NCBI GenBank assembly: GCA_963784065.1
Contig: CAWAQA010000005.1
Span: 558,001-622,000, forward strand
DNA: 64,000 nt
Source of the DNA: CAWAQA01 sp963784065
GTDB taxonomy: Bacteria > Acidobacteriota > Vicinamibacteria > Vicinamibacterales > UBA2999
Direction of reading: 5' to 3'
Position numbers and translations under genes: made by a program. Each line of letters begins with the position of its first letter. Positions within the stretch are counted from its first letter, which is position 1. Of the stretch, positions 29,611-39,441 are shown in pieces. Below the pieces are notes generated by a model, which worked only from the letters and a program-made list of their open reading frames with translations, was not told where the DNA came from and ran no database searches.

Positions 29611-29913
29611 CAGCTCCACCGGTTTGCCGTGGGGAGTGTGTCTATACGCATCAGCCCACGCCTCCTTCCGCGCAACGAGCGCCTCGGGAGAGGCAAGCCC
29701 TTTCGCGGTGACCAGGCGTTCGAGTGCGGCGAGCCAGTGCTCGTAGTAGTGCGAGCCGTCATCGGGCTCGCCGCGGGCGGCCGCGGCCTGCGAGCTCGTC
29801 CGCGAGCGCGGCGCCCATTCCGTCCACGTGAAATGACCCTGCGCGGAAAGGCGGACGGCGAGCGCGAACGCCTGCGCCTGCCATGGCTCGGCGAACACGG
29901 GCCGCTTCGTCAC
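29599..29913 (-). CDS. Nitrile hydratase accessory (activator-like) protein
   Basis: A small protein of about 104 residues related to the N-terminal fold of the nitrile hydratase beta subunit. Such proteins (P14K/activator type) help insert cobalt into the alpha subunit. The start MTKRPVFAEPWQAQAFALAV and the motif HYYEHWLAALERLVTAKGLA are characteristic. The Trp/Glu positions in FTWTEWAP also match. A possible indel lies near 29790-29800. It is the third gene of nthA-nthB-accessory, in the common order, about 40 bases after nthB. Its stop falls in a dispersed palindrome. Confidence 0.82.
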   Translation of the reverse strand: MTKRPVFAEPWQAQAFALAVRLSAQGHFTWTEWAPRSRTSSQAAAARGEPDDGSHYYEHWLAALERLVTAKGLASPEALVARKEAWADAYRHTPHGKPVELPSG

Positions 29914-29950
29914 GCGGCAGTCGCAGCGCCGAGGCGGTCGGCGGAGCGCT

Positions 29951-30622
29951 GGTCAGGCTCGCTCGAGGTAGTCATCCCACATGTCGAGATGGACGAAGTC
30001 GCGCGGCGAGGCCTGCGCGCCCCATAACTCGCGCGCGGTGAAGCGGACCGAGTAGACGTGCTGGCGCTGCTCGCCGAGCCCAGTGCGCGTTGGTGTCCGG
30101 GAACACGTAGACGCCGTGGTCGCGGCCGATGATGCCGGTCTTGCCGCGCGCGTAGCGCGGCAGCCGGGTGTGGCCGGCCGGGTTCATGTTGCCGCGCGCG
30201 CACGCGCTCGCCGGCCTCGAAGCGCGGCGGCACCGCAGGGTCGCTGCGCTCGAAGGGATGTGCCGGCTCACGAACCGCGACGCCATCGCCGCGGTCAGCG
30301 CCGGGTGTGCGAGCGCGGCGCCGGCATCCGGCGTTCCGCGCTCCAGTTCCGCTCTCGTGACTGGTCACCAGGCCTTCACCAACCGGCGGCCCGAGCATGG
30401 CCAGCCAGCGCTCGTAGTAGCTCATGCGCAGGTACTCGTCCGGTGCGAGGCTCTCGATGCGCGTGGCGCTCGGCGTCGAGATTCCAGCGGCGCGCCGCGC
30501 GCATGGAGCGGGCGAGTGCATACACGCGCGCCTCCCACGGCGCAGTGGAACACGGGCTCGTCCCTCTCGTAGGCGACCGGCCCCATGCCGTGCATGCCGC
30601 CCATGTCGTGAACGCCGTTCAT
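29951..30622 (-). CDS. nthB: Nitrile hydratase beta subunit, frameshifted
   Basis: The beta subunit pairs with alpha to convert nitriles to amides. The start MNGVHDMGGMHGMGPVAYER is diagnostic. After frame changes come segments such as LARSMRAARRWNLDA, RFEAGERVRARNMNPAGHTR, LPRYARGKTGIIGRDHGVYV and VRFTARELWGA, ending MWDDYLERA. At least five indels (near 30540, 30485, 30370, 30210 and 30080) disturb the frame. The ATG overlaps the TGA of the alpha gene (ATGA), so the two are translationally coupled. No amidase lies next to it, although the usual pathway continues with one. Confidence 0.82.
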
Positions 30623-31253
30623 GCCGCGGCCTCCGGCGGTGGCGGCGCCGATACCTTGGCGACACCGATCATCGCGTCGCGCGTGACGAGCGCGGCGAGC
30701 TCGTCCTCCTCATGTGCGCGGTGCCGGCCGGCCGCTCCGGCAGCACGAGATAGCGCAGTTCCGCCGTGCTGTCCCAGACGCGCACCTCGACGTCGTCGTC
30801 GAGCCGCAGTCCGAACTCGCGCAGCACGCCGCGCGGATCGATGACCGCGCGCGAACGGTAGGGCGCGGACTTGTACCAGACCGGCGGCAGGCCCAGCACC
30901 GGCCACGGATAGCAGGAGCACAGCGTGCAGACGATCAGGTTGTGCACGCCGGGGTGTTCTCGACGACGACCATGTGCTCGCCCTGGCCGCTCGTGTATCC
31001 GAGCTCGGCGATCGCGGCCGGGGCATCGGCGAGCAGCCGCTCGCTTGTAGGCCGGATCGACCCAGGCGCGCGCGACGACGCGCGCGCCGTTGCGCGGGCC
31101 CACCTTGTGCTCGAATCGTGTCGACCAGCGCATCGAGGGCCGCGCGGATCGACGAGGCCCTTCTCGACGAGCAGCGATTCGAGCGCTTTGACCCGCAGCG
31201 TCGAGGTCGGACGGCACCGCCTGATGTTCATGGTCGTGATGATGTTCATGCAT
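30619..31253 (-). CDS. nthA: Nitrile hydratase alpha subunit, cobalt type
   Basis: The catalytic subunit of nitrile hydratase. The metal motif CTLCSC is encoded at 30912-30929; Thr at its second position indicates a non-corrin cobalt enzyme rather than the iron type (Ser). The N terminus is His-rich (MHEHHHDHEHQAVPSDL), followed by ALESLLVEKGLVDP, ARVVARAWVDPAYK and PPVWYKSAPYRSRAVIDPRG. Frame shifts near 31205, 31150, 31115, 31045, 30957 and 30710 break it, but all domains are collinear and total about 210 residues. It is the first gene of a three-gene operon. Start 31253 is the first ATG with the family-like His stretch. Confidence 0.85.
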
Positions 31254-31504
31254 GCGGAGAAGGCCGGGCCCGAATGGGCCGATATGTCGCGCCCGCCTGT
31301 CACTCTACCATCGCCGCCCGCCTGTTTTCACGCCTCGTGCCGACCCTTCGGCGGCGTGCCGAGATGTCAGCATCAGCGCCTCCGCCAGATCGACGAACCT
31401 CCAACATTCCCGGGACGATGGCCCGCGCGCGACGTGGCACGGTTGTGGCCTCACGTCCGCGCGGCCGGCAATTTCGCCGGTGCATTTCACGTCAGGAGCC
31501 GCAC

Positions 31505-32078
31505 GTGACCAACATTCATCGCATCACGTCAACGCTTGCCGTCGCAGCCGTCGTCGCCACCAGCAGCGGCGCGCCGGCGATCGCCAGCAGCGACAAGCAC
31601 AAGGACTCCCGGGACACCATCGTCTTCACTGTCGACGTCGCCGAAGATTTCTCGCTCTTCGATCCCACCCTGGTCCGGCCGACCGATACGCAGCCGGAGC
31701 GCGGCTCATTTTTTGTCACCGAAGGGAACGTCTTCCCCGCCGGAACGATCCAGGGAGACGGCGCGACGTTCGAATCCAGGCAGCGCCGGCGCGATTGGGC
31801 GCTGGTTCTGCCGCGGCACGCACCTCGTGTCGGCGGCGGAGTTCGCCCTTCAGCGCTCGGGCCGTCTTTACGGCGCAGCTTTATCTGCTGCCGGGCGAGT
31901 CCCGCTCCATCAGCACCGAGGGCGTCGAAGGCAACGCGCCGGTCGTGCGGCCGATTACCGGCGGGACCGGACCCTCCGCGGCTACGTCGGTGAGCAGAAG
32001 CAGGAGCTGCTCGGCTTCAATGCGTCTGGCGGCGTCAACCTTCGAGTGACGTTCACGCTGAGAAAGGCGGTGCGTTGA
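31505..32078 (+). CDS. Secreted allene-oxide-cyclase/dirigent-like barrel protein
   Basis: GTG 31505 follows CAGGAGCC and opens a signal peptide (MTNIHRITSTLAVAAVVATS, cleaved near APAIASS). The rest resembles small beta-barrels of the AOC/dirigent type: VFTVDVAEDFSLFDPTLV, GSFFVTEGNVFPAGTIQGDG, GRWFCRGTHLVS, then a C terminus with LGFNASGGVNLRVTFTLRK. Frame shifts lie near 31785, 31870 and 31965. Bacterial members have no defined reaction. It is divergent from the nitrile hydratase genes, about 250 bases away, and upstream of eutBC; a link to either is not evident. Confidence 0.6.
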
Positions 32079-32126
32079 GGCGGATGTGCGCCGATTGCGC
32101 AACCAGGTAGGATCACGCAGCGACTG

Positions 32127-34391
32127 ATGAAGACAGCGACTGGGGTGATTGCGGGAGTTTCGGTCGAGCTGGCGAGAGCCGGCGAGAATCTGTTCGCCTG
32201 GCTCGACCGTGTCCACGGCGGCTTCGACGACACGAAATACCGCCAGGTGCTGGGCGCCGCGAATCCGTTCAAGGAAGGGGACGCCCGGCAGCGTCTGGCC
32301 GCTGCCGACCAGGTCTCGCGCGAGAACGCCCGCCGTCTGCTGTCGAACACCACCATCGGTTCCTTGCTGTCCCACCCGATATTCGACGACGAGGTCGTGG
32401 CGTTTGCGGACGCCCGCGTGGACGTCGCCGCGCGTCGCGCCCTCGAGCGCTGGACGATGGGTGAACTGGTGCGGTTCCTTCAGGACGAATCCGGGGAGGC
32501 GATCAAGGCGGTGATGCCGGGCCTGACCAGCGATCTGATCGCGTGCGCGGTCAAGCTGATGGCGAACGACGATCTCATCGCGGTCGGCCCGGAAAGTGTT
32601 CAACCCGCTGCCCGGGTCGAACATCGGCGCGCGCGGCTACATGGGCGCGCGGATCCAGCCGAACTCACCGACCGACGCGCCCGAGGACATCGTCATGCAG
32701 GTGTTCGACGGCTGGTCGTACGCCGTCGGCGACGTCGTCCTCGGCACCAATCCCGTGTCGAGCGACGTGGACCGCGTCGCTGCCATCGAGCTGGCGCTGC
32801 GCGACGTCCTGGCGGCGTTCGGCCTCGAGCACGTGATGCCGCATTGCGTGCTCGCGCACATCGACGTGCAGGCGGAAGCCGAGGCGCGGGTCCCCGGCTC
32901 CACGGCGCTGTGGTTTCAAAGCCTCGGCGGCGTCGCGGACGCCAATGCTGTGTTTGGCATCGACGTCGCGCGCATGACCGCCTACGCCGGCGACGCGCAG
33001 CGGGCCGTTCGGGATGTACTTCGAAACCGGGCAGGGCGCCGACGCGACCAACGGCCACGGCAAAGGCTTCGACATGGTGATCCACGAGTCGCGCAAGTAC
33101 GGGTTCGCCCGCGCGCTCAAGGCCGTGGTCGCCGACGCGCGCGCCGCCGCGGGACACGCCGGGGAGCCCTGGGTGCACGTGAACGATGTCGCCGGCTTCA
33201 TCGGCCCGGAGGTGTTCCGCACGAAGGAACAGCTCGTGCGCGTCTGCCTCGAAGACACGGTGATGGGAAAGCTGCACGGGCTGACCATCGGGTTGGACAT
33301 CTGTTCCACGCTGCACATGGACGTCACGCTCGACGATCTCGGCTGGTGCATCGAGCAGGTGATGCCCGCGAACCCGGCATACCTCATGGCGCTGCCTACC
33401 CGGAACGATCCGATGCTGTCGTATCTCACCACCGCGTTCCAGGATCACGTCCGCGTGCGCGAGCAGTTCGGCTACAAGGTGAACGACGTGATGTGGGCGT
33501 TCTTCGAGCGGCTGGGCGTCATCGACGACCGCGGCCGGCCGACCAGCCACTTCGGGGATCCGACGTGGGTCTACCTGCAGTACCGCAGGGCGTCGGGCGA
33601 TACGCGTGATGACGCGGCGATCGTGCACGAAGCCGCCGGTCGCCTGGCCCGCGTGCGCGGCCGGGGCGTGTTCATCGCATCCGGCCACGGCGCGCGGCCG
33701 TGGGACCTCGATCCCGACGCTCGATCGGCAGGTGCGGCGGCTGTACGAGGACGCCAGGGCCTGCATCCACGCGGAGCTTCCCGCGCATTTCCAGACGGCT
33801 CTTGCACCCGCCGTTGCCGTGAAGACGCGAAGCGTCGATCGCGACGACTACGTGCTCCACCCGCCGGGCGGCGAGACGCTGGACGACGCATCGCGCGCGA
33901 GACTTGCGGAGCTTCGCGCCAGCCATGACGGCCGCTATGACGTCCAGGTGGTCGTGAGCGACGGGCTCAACGCGCATGCCTTGACCGACGACGGTCACCT
34001 GGGCCCGTATCTCGAGGAACTGCGCCGCTTGCTGTCCGCCGCCGGATTCCGCCCGGCGCCGGACCACGTCGTCGTGACGCACGGCCGCGTGCGCGCCGGC
34101 TACCGGATTGGGGAGACGCTGTTCGGTGGACACGACGCCCCGGGGCCGGCGACGGTCGTGCACGTGATCGGCGAGCGGCCGGGCAACGGTCACCACACGT
34201 TCTCGGTGTACGTGACAACGCTGCCCCGCCGATCGTGGTCGCACGCCGGAGCCGTCGATCACAACCACACGCATGTGATCAGCAACGTCGCCGACACGGC
34301 GCTGCATCCGGCCGTGGCCGCCGAACAGACAGTCGCGCTGATGAAGGCACGGGCCGGTCCGCTGAAGCCGGAAGCCAGGTCATGTGCCTGA
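32127..34391 (+). CDS. eutBC: Ethanolamine ammonia-lyase, EutB-EutC fusion
   Basis: This adenosylcobalamin enzyme splits ethanolamine into acetaldehyde and ammonia. The large-subunit part (about 1-520) contains GARIQPNSPTDAPEDIVMQV, DGWSYAVGDVVLGTNPVSSD and GLTIGLDICSTLHMDVTLDD. The small-subunit part (about 540-750) has VQVVVSDGLNAHALTDDGH, VTHGRVRAGYRIGETLFGG, VIGERPGNGHHTFSVYVTTL and NHTHVISNVADTALHP. Normally these are separate eutB and eutC genes; here they share one collinear unit with a short linker (VRRLYEDARACIHAELPAHF). Indels lie near 32597, 33008 and 33718. No microcompartment, eutA or eutD gene is nearby, so it may be a soluble, housekeeping-type lyase. Confidence 0.85.
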
Positions 34392-34582
34392 AGTCGCTCT
34401 AGAAGCGGCACCCACGAAAGACGGCGTACGTAGGGCGGCTTCAGCCGGCCCGAAATGCCCGAAGCCACAAGTCAGGCGCCGCCTGAAGGTCGGCCTCTAC
34501 GAACACGGTCGACGAACAGAGGCGTACGTAGGGGCCGGCTTCAGCCGGCCCGAATGCCCGTGGCTTCCGCCTTCAGGCGGAA
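34392..34582. repeat. Cluster of dispersed palindromes between eutBC and the MHS transporter
   Basis: About 190 bases of convergent intergenic DNA made mostly of palindromes: GCGGCT-TC-AGCCGGC around 34434-34450, TCAGGCGCCGCCTGA near 34472-34486, GGGCCGGCT-TC-AGCCGGCCC at 34532-34551, and TTCCGCCT-TC-AGGCGGAA at 34565-34582. Two copies are preceded by the same GGCGTACGTAGGG flank. The last palindrome contains the stop codon of the transporter gene. Likely a bidirectional terminator built from several repeat insertions. Confidence 0.7.
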
Positions 34583-35862
34583 GGTTCGCACAGCGCGTCG
34601 TCCTTCGTTTCCCTCGTCGCCAGCAGCCCGCACAGCGTCAGCAACGCGGCCGTGGACAGGTAGTAGCCGACGTACTGCAGACCGTACGTGTTCGCGAGCC
34701 AGGTGGCGATGTAGGGCGCGAGCGAGGCGCCGAAGATGCCGGCGAGGTTGAACGTGATCGAGCTGCCGGTGTAACGGACCGCCGTGGGAAACAGCTCCGA
34801 CAACACGGTGCCGAGCGGCCCGAAGCTCAGCCCCATCAGTGAGAGGCCCACGACCATCGTCAGCAGCGCGCCGGTGGTGCCCGCCTCCAGCATCGGCGCC
34901 ATCACGAGGCCGAACGCCGCGATCGCGAGCGTCACGCCGATGAGCGTGCGGCGGCGGCCCCGTTCGGCGAGCCTGGCCGAGATCGGGATCGTCAGCCCGA
35001 AGAAGATCACCCCGCACAGCTGCATCAACAGGAACTGCTCGCGGCTGTAGCCGAGCGCGCTCGTGCCCCACGACAGCGTGAAGACCGTCATCAGGTAGAA
35101 GACCACGAAGGTGGCGAGCGAGACGAGCGTGCCGGTCAGCAGCGTTCGCGGATGATCCCGGATGACCACGAGCATCGGCAGCTTGACTCGCTCCCGCCGC
35201 GCGAGCGCTTCGCGGAACACCGGCGTCTCCGCGATCGCCAGGCGCACGTAGAGGCCGACGATGACGAGGATGGCGCTGGCGAGAAAGGGAATGCGCCAGC
35301 CGAACGCGAAGAACTGGTCGTCGGTCAGCCATTCCGAGAGCGCCAGAAAGACGACGCCGGAGAAGAAGAATCCGATGGGAGCGCCGAGCTGCGGAAACAT
35401 GCCGTACCACGCGCGCCTGCCCGGCGGCGCGTTCTCGATGGCGAGGAGCACGGCGCCGCCCCACTCGCCGCCGAGGCCGAGGCCCTGGCCGAAGCGGCAC
35501 AGCGCCAGGAGCACCGGCGCGGCGAGGCCGATCGTGTCGTACCTCGGCAGCACGCCGATCGCCACGGTCGACACGCCCATCGTCAGCAGCGCCGCCACCA
35601 GCGTCGTCTTGCGGCCGACGCGGTCGCCGAAGTGGCCGAAGAGCGCCGAGCCGATCGGCCGCGCCAGGAACGCGATCCCGAATGTCGCCAGCGACGCCAG
35701 CGTGGCCGCGGCCGGGTCGGACGGCGGAAAGAACAACCGCGGGAAGACGAGGACCGCCGCCGTCCCGTAAATGTAGAAGTCGAAGTACTCGATCGTCGTG
35801 CCGACCAGGCTGGCGAACAGCACCTGCCGCGGCGAATTGGCAGCCCCGTCGAGGGTCGTCAC
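34573..35862 (-). CDS. MFS transporter, metabolite:H+ symporter (MHS) family
   Basis: An intact twelve-helix carrier. The MHS signature is clear: LVGTTIEYFDFYIYGTAAVL near the N terminus, FGIAFLARPIGSALFGHFGD then RVGRKTTLV in loop 2-3, RFGQGLGLGGEWGGAVLLAI, and TLIGVTLAIAAFGLVMAPML in the second half. Relatives carry dicarboxylates, shikimate, proline/betaine or citrate; the substrate cannot be chosen. GTG 35862 (VTTLDGAANSPRQVLFASLV) is preferred. The frame also runs up to GTG 35910, but that start lies in a worn repeat with CACGGAGTCACAAAGAG units (35895-35965). It converges with eutBC. Confidence 0.85.
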   Translation of the reverse strand: MTTLDGAANSPRQVLFASLVGTTIEYFDFYIYGTAAVLVFPRLFFPPSDPAAATLASLATFGIAFLARPIGSALFGHFGDRVGRKTTLVAALLTMGVSTVAIGVLPRYDTIGLAAPVLLALCRFGQGLGLGGEWGGAVLLAIENAPPGRRAWYGMFPQLGAPIGFFFSGVVFLALSEWLTDDQFFAFGWRIPFLASAILVIVGLYVRLAIAETPVFREALARRERVKLPMLVVIRDHPRTLLTGTLVSLATFVVFYLMTVFTLSWGTSALGYSREQFLLMQLCGVIFFGLTIPISARLAERGRRRTLIGVTLAIAAFGLVMAPMLEAGTTGALLTMVVGLSLMGLSFGPLGTVLSELFPTAVRYTGSSITFNLAGIFGASLAPYIATWLANTYGLQYVGYYLSTAALLTLCGLLATRETKDDALCEPSA

Positions 35863-35894
35863 GTGGGCGTCGATTCTACGGCCTTTCACCTCCT

Positions 35895-35965
35895 CGAACC
35901 ACGGAGTCACAAAGAGACAGAGACTCGAACCAGAACGGCCGCTGGCCTCCGTGGCTCTCGGTAGC
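35895..35965 (-). repeat. Worn period-8 CACAGAG-type inverted repeat
   Basis: Left arm GAACCACGGAGTCACAAAG with further AGACAGAG units, and a short complementary right arm CCTCCGTGG. It is a degraded relative of the elements at 11992, 49010 and 53303. It lies between the MHS transporter start and the secreted protein gene at 36084. Confidence 0.5.
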
Positions 35966-36083
35966 TCGTGATCCCAGATCCGAATCAGCGCGCTGTTCGC
36001 CGCCGGAGCCCGGGACGTTTACATGACCAGGACCCTTCGTTCCTTAATCGGGCCGCGCCCGTCTCTGGCCCGGGAGAAAGCCA

Positions 36084-36691
36084 ATGACAATGAAAGCTCT
36101 CCGCTCGCTCGCCGTACGTTCGCTCTTCGCCGCTGTGGTTACGGCCGCAGCGATGGGCCAGGGCACCGCCGCCGCGCGGGACGTCGCCAAAGCAACGGAC
36201 ACGCCGGACCTCACCTTCGGGGGCAACCGCTGGACGATCACCGCCTACAACGACGCGTCCATCAGCCACGACCAGTGGGCGACGCAGGGAATCTGCTTCC
36301 GCTACCTCGGTACGGTCGGGACCCACAATCGCTACGAGTGGTGGTCGGATACGTTCCCTGACTGGAACGGCATCGCAACGCAGGAAGGCGACGAGATCTT
36401 CATGCACGGCGACTACGCCGGGGACGTCGGCCACGACGGCATGCAGTGGAGCATCGTGACCTCGTCGACCAAGAACATCGGCGCCGGTCACTGGTTCGAA
36501 TGGCGCGAGGACGGCAACTACGGCCGCACGATCGGCTTCGCCAACGCGCTGCTCACCCGCGTCGGCCGCTGCAGCATCACGATCGACGAGGGCTCGCCTG
36601 CTCCCGTACCCGTACCGACATCCGCACCGGCAAGCAGCTGGAATCGCCGTTCGGAAACCTGCAGCCCGAGCTCGAGATTCCCAGGCAGTAG
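36084..36691 (+). CDS. Secreted protein of unknown function
   Basis: ATG 36084 follows GGGAGAAAGCCA and opens a clear signal peptide (MTMKALRSLAVRSLFAAVVT, cleaved after TAAA). The mature part is rich in Trp and Tyr: NRWTITAYNDASISHDQW, ATQGICFRYLGTVGTHNRYE, WWSDTFPDWNGIATQEGDEI and WFEWREDGNYGRTIG. I do not recognise the family. Two Cys residues (CFRY and CSIT) might form a disulfide. The most likely C terminus needs an indel near 36600 and ends ESPFGNLQPELEIPRQ with a TAG at 36689-36691; without the indel the frame runs on into the repeat that follows. The next gene is convergent. Confidence 0.6.
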
Positions 36692-36745
36692 CACCCGAGC
36701 CGGCGATCCGAGCCTCCCTCACCCGCAGGGCAGGCTCGCCGGCTC

Positions 36746-36846
36746 TATCCATCTGCCATCTGCGATCTGCGGCTTCCGATCTGCGAATCGATATCGCAAA
36801 TCACACAGCGCACGTAAATCGCAGATCACACATCGCACATCACGAT
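36746..36846 (-). repeat. Period-7 inverted repeat (unit ATCTGCG / CGCAGAT)
   Basis: The left arm has ATCTGCC, ATCTGCG, ATCTGCG and ATCTGCG units (about 36750-36790). The right arm (36795-36846) has ATCGCAA, ATCACAC, ATCGCAG, ATCACAC and ATCGCAC units, the complement. The TGA of the LVIVD protein gene (36840-36842) lies inside the right arm, so the element begins exactly at that gene's 3' end. Confidence 0.68.
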
Positions 36847-38743
36847 AGGCGCAGGGCCGCCGTGCGCCCTTTCATCGTGGCGGCGAGCAGCCGCAGGCGG
36901 AGCGCGTCGGGGGCGCTGGCCGCGGCGGCATCGGCCTCGAGCTGCGCCGCCAGCGTGTCGACGCGATCGAGGCGGGCAGCGGCATCGCGCTCAAGGCCGG
37001 TACGAAGGGTGTCGACGCGCTCGAGCGCGCTCCTCACGGCCGCAGCTCGCGCGGGCAGGATTCCCCTGGTGCGCGTGAGCTGATCGAGATACGCACGCGC
37101 CACCACGGAGCTGGCCGGCCAGGTGACGCGTGGCTGCTGCTGCGCGTTGAACACCTGTGTGTGCGCCGTCATCGCGGCGTCGATCTCGTTCTGCGTGACG
37201 TACATGCTCGGCACCAGCCTGAACACGTCGAGGCCACGGGCGATCTCGGTGGCGTAGATGTAGCCGTTGTACCAGTAGGTGGACCAGTACCCGCCCGTGA
37301 TCAGGTTCGCGGCGTCGAGCGGGCCGCGATCGAAGAACGCGATCTCGAACGGGTGCGCCGAATCCGTGAAATCGAACACGGACACGCCCCCTTGGTACCA
37401 CGCCTGCACCATGATGTCGCGCCCCGGCACCGGGATGATCGAGCCGTTGTGCGCCACGCAGTTCTCCTGTTCGGTCTGCGGCGCCGGCAGCTTGTAGTAA
37501 CTCGCGAAGCGCAGCTTCCGATCGACGATGTCGAAGATCGCATTCGCGCCCCAGGTGGACCGGTCGCTCGCCCGGCACCGGGGCCGCGTGCCGCCACCCC
37601 ATTCGTCGGTGAAGATCACCTTCGAGCCGTCGTTGTTGAACGTCGCCGAGTGCCAGTAGGCAAAGCCCTCGTCCACGACCTGATCGAGGCGGACGGGATT
37701 CTCCGGATCGGAGATGTCGAGGAGGATGCCGTTGCCCGAGCACGCGCCGGCGGCCAGCCCGATCTCGGGAAACACGGTGATGTCATGGCACTGGTTGGTT
37801 TCTCGCCGAACCCTGCGTGCCTGGTCCGTGAGTGCCGCCCTGCCAGAGGCCGGAAATCGCACCGGTCGCCCGGTCGAGGAAGATACGCGGCCGGTTGACG
37901 ATGCGCGCCTTCTCCGGAGCCGCAATGGGCACGTCGATCACGTCAATGCTGAACAGCGCGGTGTTGACATCTTCCCTGGCATCGAGCGCCGAACAGTCGG
38001 CGAGCTCCTCGGGTGGGCGCACTCCACCGGTGCCGGACCCGTACACGTACACATGACCCGCATCGTCCGGGATCGGGCACCAGCGTGTGTGTGTGCGAAC
38101 CGCGGCAGGTCTGCACGGCGGCCACCTGGCGCGGCCTGGCGGGATCGGTGATGTCGAAGATGCGGACACCACGAAAACGCTCGGCGCTCACCGCCGTCTC
38201 GACGCCTCCCGTGCCGCAGTCGATCCGGCCCCGCGTCTGCTCCACCGACATGAACAACAGGTTTCCGTGCACCGACACATCGCCCTGCCCGCCGGGACAG
38301 ACCACCGAGGCAATCTGCCGCGGCCGGCGCGGGTTCTCGATGTTGTAGGTATTGAACCCGTGGAAGTTGCCGACGACGACGCGACTCTCCTGGAACGCGA
38401 GGTCGGAGTTGCCGAAGTTCAGGTTGACGATCGGCCGCGGCGTGTCATCCCTCGTTGGCGGGGCGCCCTCGGGACCCGGCAGGAACTCGCGCTCCGCCGG
38501 CGTCGGCTCGCCGGCCGGCGCCTTGGGATCGAAGAAGCCTTCCGGCTTGGGCATGCTCGCGATGAGCTCCATGTTGCGGGCGGCCTGTCCGGCGTCGCGT
38601 ATTCCCGCCTTGAGGCCGACGCGAGGATCGGTCGCGACCCGTGCCGCCGGACGCGGACGCTCCTGCGCGACACCGCCGACGCCCGCGGCGAGCCACGCGA
38701 CGGAGAAGGACAGCCAGAAGAACCGGGTCACGGCGGATCTCAT
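36840..38743 (-). CDS. Secreted LVIVD-repeat beta-propeller protein
   Basis: About 630 residues. ATG 38743 overlaps the DUF305 stop and starts a signal peptide (FFWLSFSVAWLAAGVGGVAQ). LVIVD-type blades follow: LAFQESRVVVGNFHGFNTYN with IENPRRPRQIASVVCPGGQG, GVRIFDITDPARPRQVAAVQ, LLDISDPENPVRLDQVVDEG and VSVFDFTDSAHPFEIAFFDR. A helical C terminus with LERVDTLRTGLERDAAARL and a heptad-like DTLAAQLEADAAAAS forms a probable coiled coil. Frameshifts occur near 38085, 37800 and 37825. Such proteins are common in Acidobacteriota beside DUF305; their ligand is unknown. Confidence 0.75.
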
Positions 38744-39382
38744 TGTCGAAGCTCCTGGAGCATGAATCCCATGCGCTCGATCTCGATGCGCTGATCGGCG
38801 TCCACGTCGGACGCAAACGCGAAGATGTCCGCCTCCTGCCCTGCGCCGGCCGTGGCAAAGAGGTCTCTCACCATGACCAGCGCGCCTTCGTGGTGCTTGA
38901 TCATGAGCGCGAGGAAGAGGCGATCGAACTCGCGCGCCGGCCGCATCGGTGAGGCGGCCCATTTCCTCGGCGGTGAGCATGCCGGGCATCAGCGCCGCTC
39001 CGTCCGCGTGATGCGCGTGCGGCGCCGGGACCTCCTGTCCGCGAGCGGCCAGCCAGCGCTGCATCAGGTTGATCTCATCGGCCTGAGAGACCTCGATCCG
39101 CTGGGCGAGCAGCCGCATGTCCTCCCGGTGGGTTCGCGAGGAAAGCAGTGCCGTCATCTCGAGGGCCTGGGCGTGGTGGCCGATCATGCCCTGCATGAAC
39201 CGGACGTCCGCGGCGGTGTGCTGGATGCGAGACAGGTCAGCCGCGGTGGCAGCGTCGATGACGCGGGTCGGCTGGCCCGGGGCCCCTGGCTGGACAATCT
39301 GCGGCCCGCGGGCCTCACCGGCGGTCCGGCACGAGGTACCGGCGATGACCGTCAGCAGGAGCGCGCCGATCCAGCGGGCCAT
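38740..39382 (-). CDS. DUF305 lipoprotein, possible metal-binding
   Basis: DUF305 proteins are exported four-helix proteins related to the ferritin-like fold, often near copper or other metal functions. The lipobox is VIAGTSC at residues about 12-18. Two characteristic His pairs lie in FMQGMIGHHAQALEM and LALMIKHHEGALVMV, followed by Asp/Glu-rich helices and the end MGFMLQELRQ. One indel near 38948 splits the frame; the whole is about 213 residues. It is translated just before the LVIVD propeller with an ATGA overlap, so the two exported proteins probably work together. Confidence 0.8.
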
Positions 39383-39441
39383 GTCAGCCCTTCAATCATA
39401 GGTGATGCAGGCGCCTGACCCCAGCCGTAAGGCCGGGAGCC

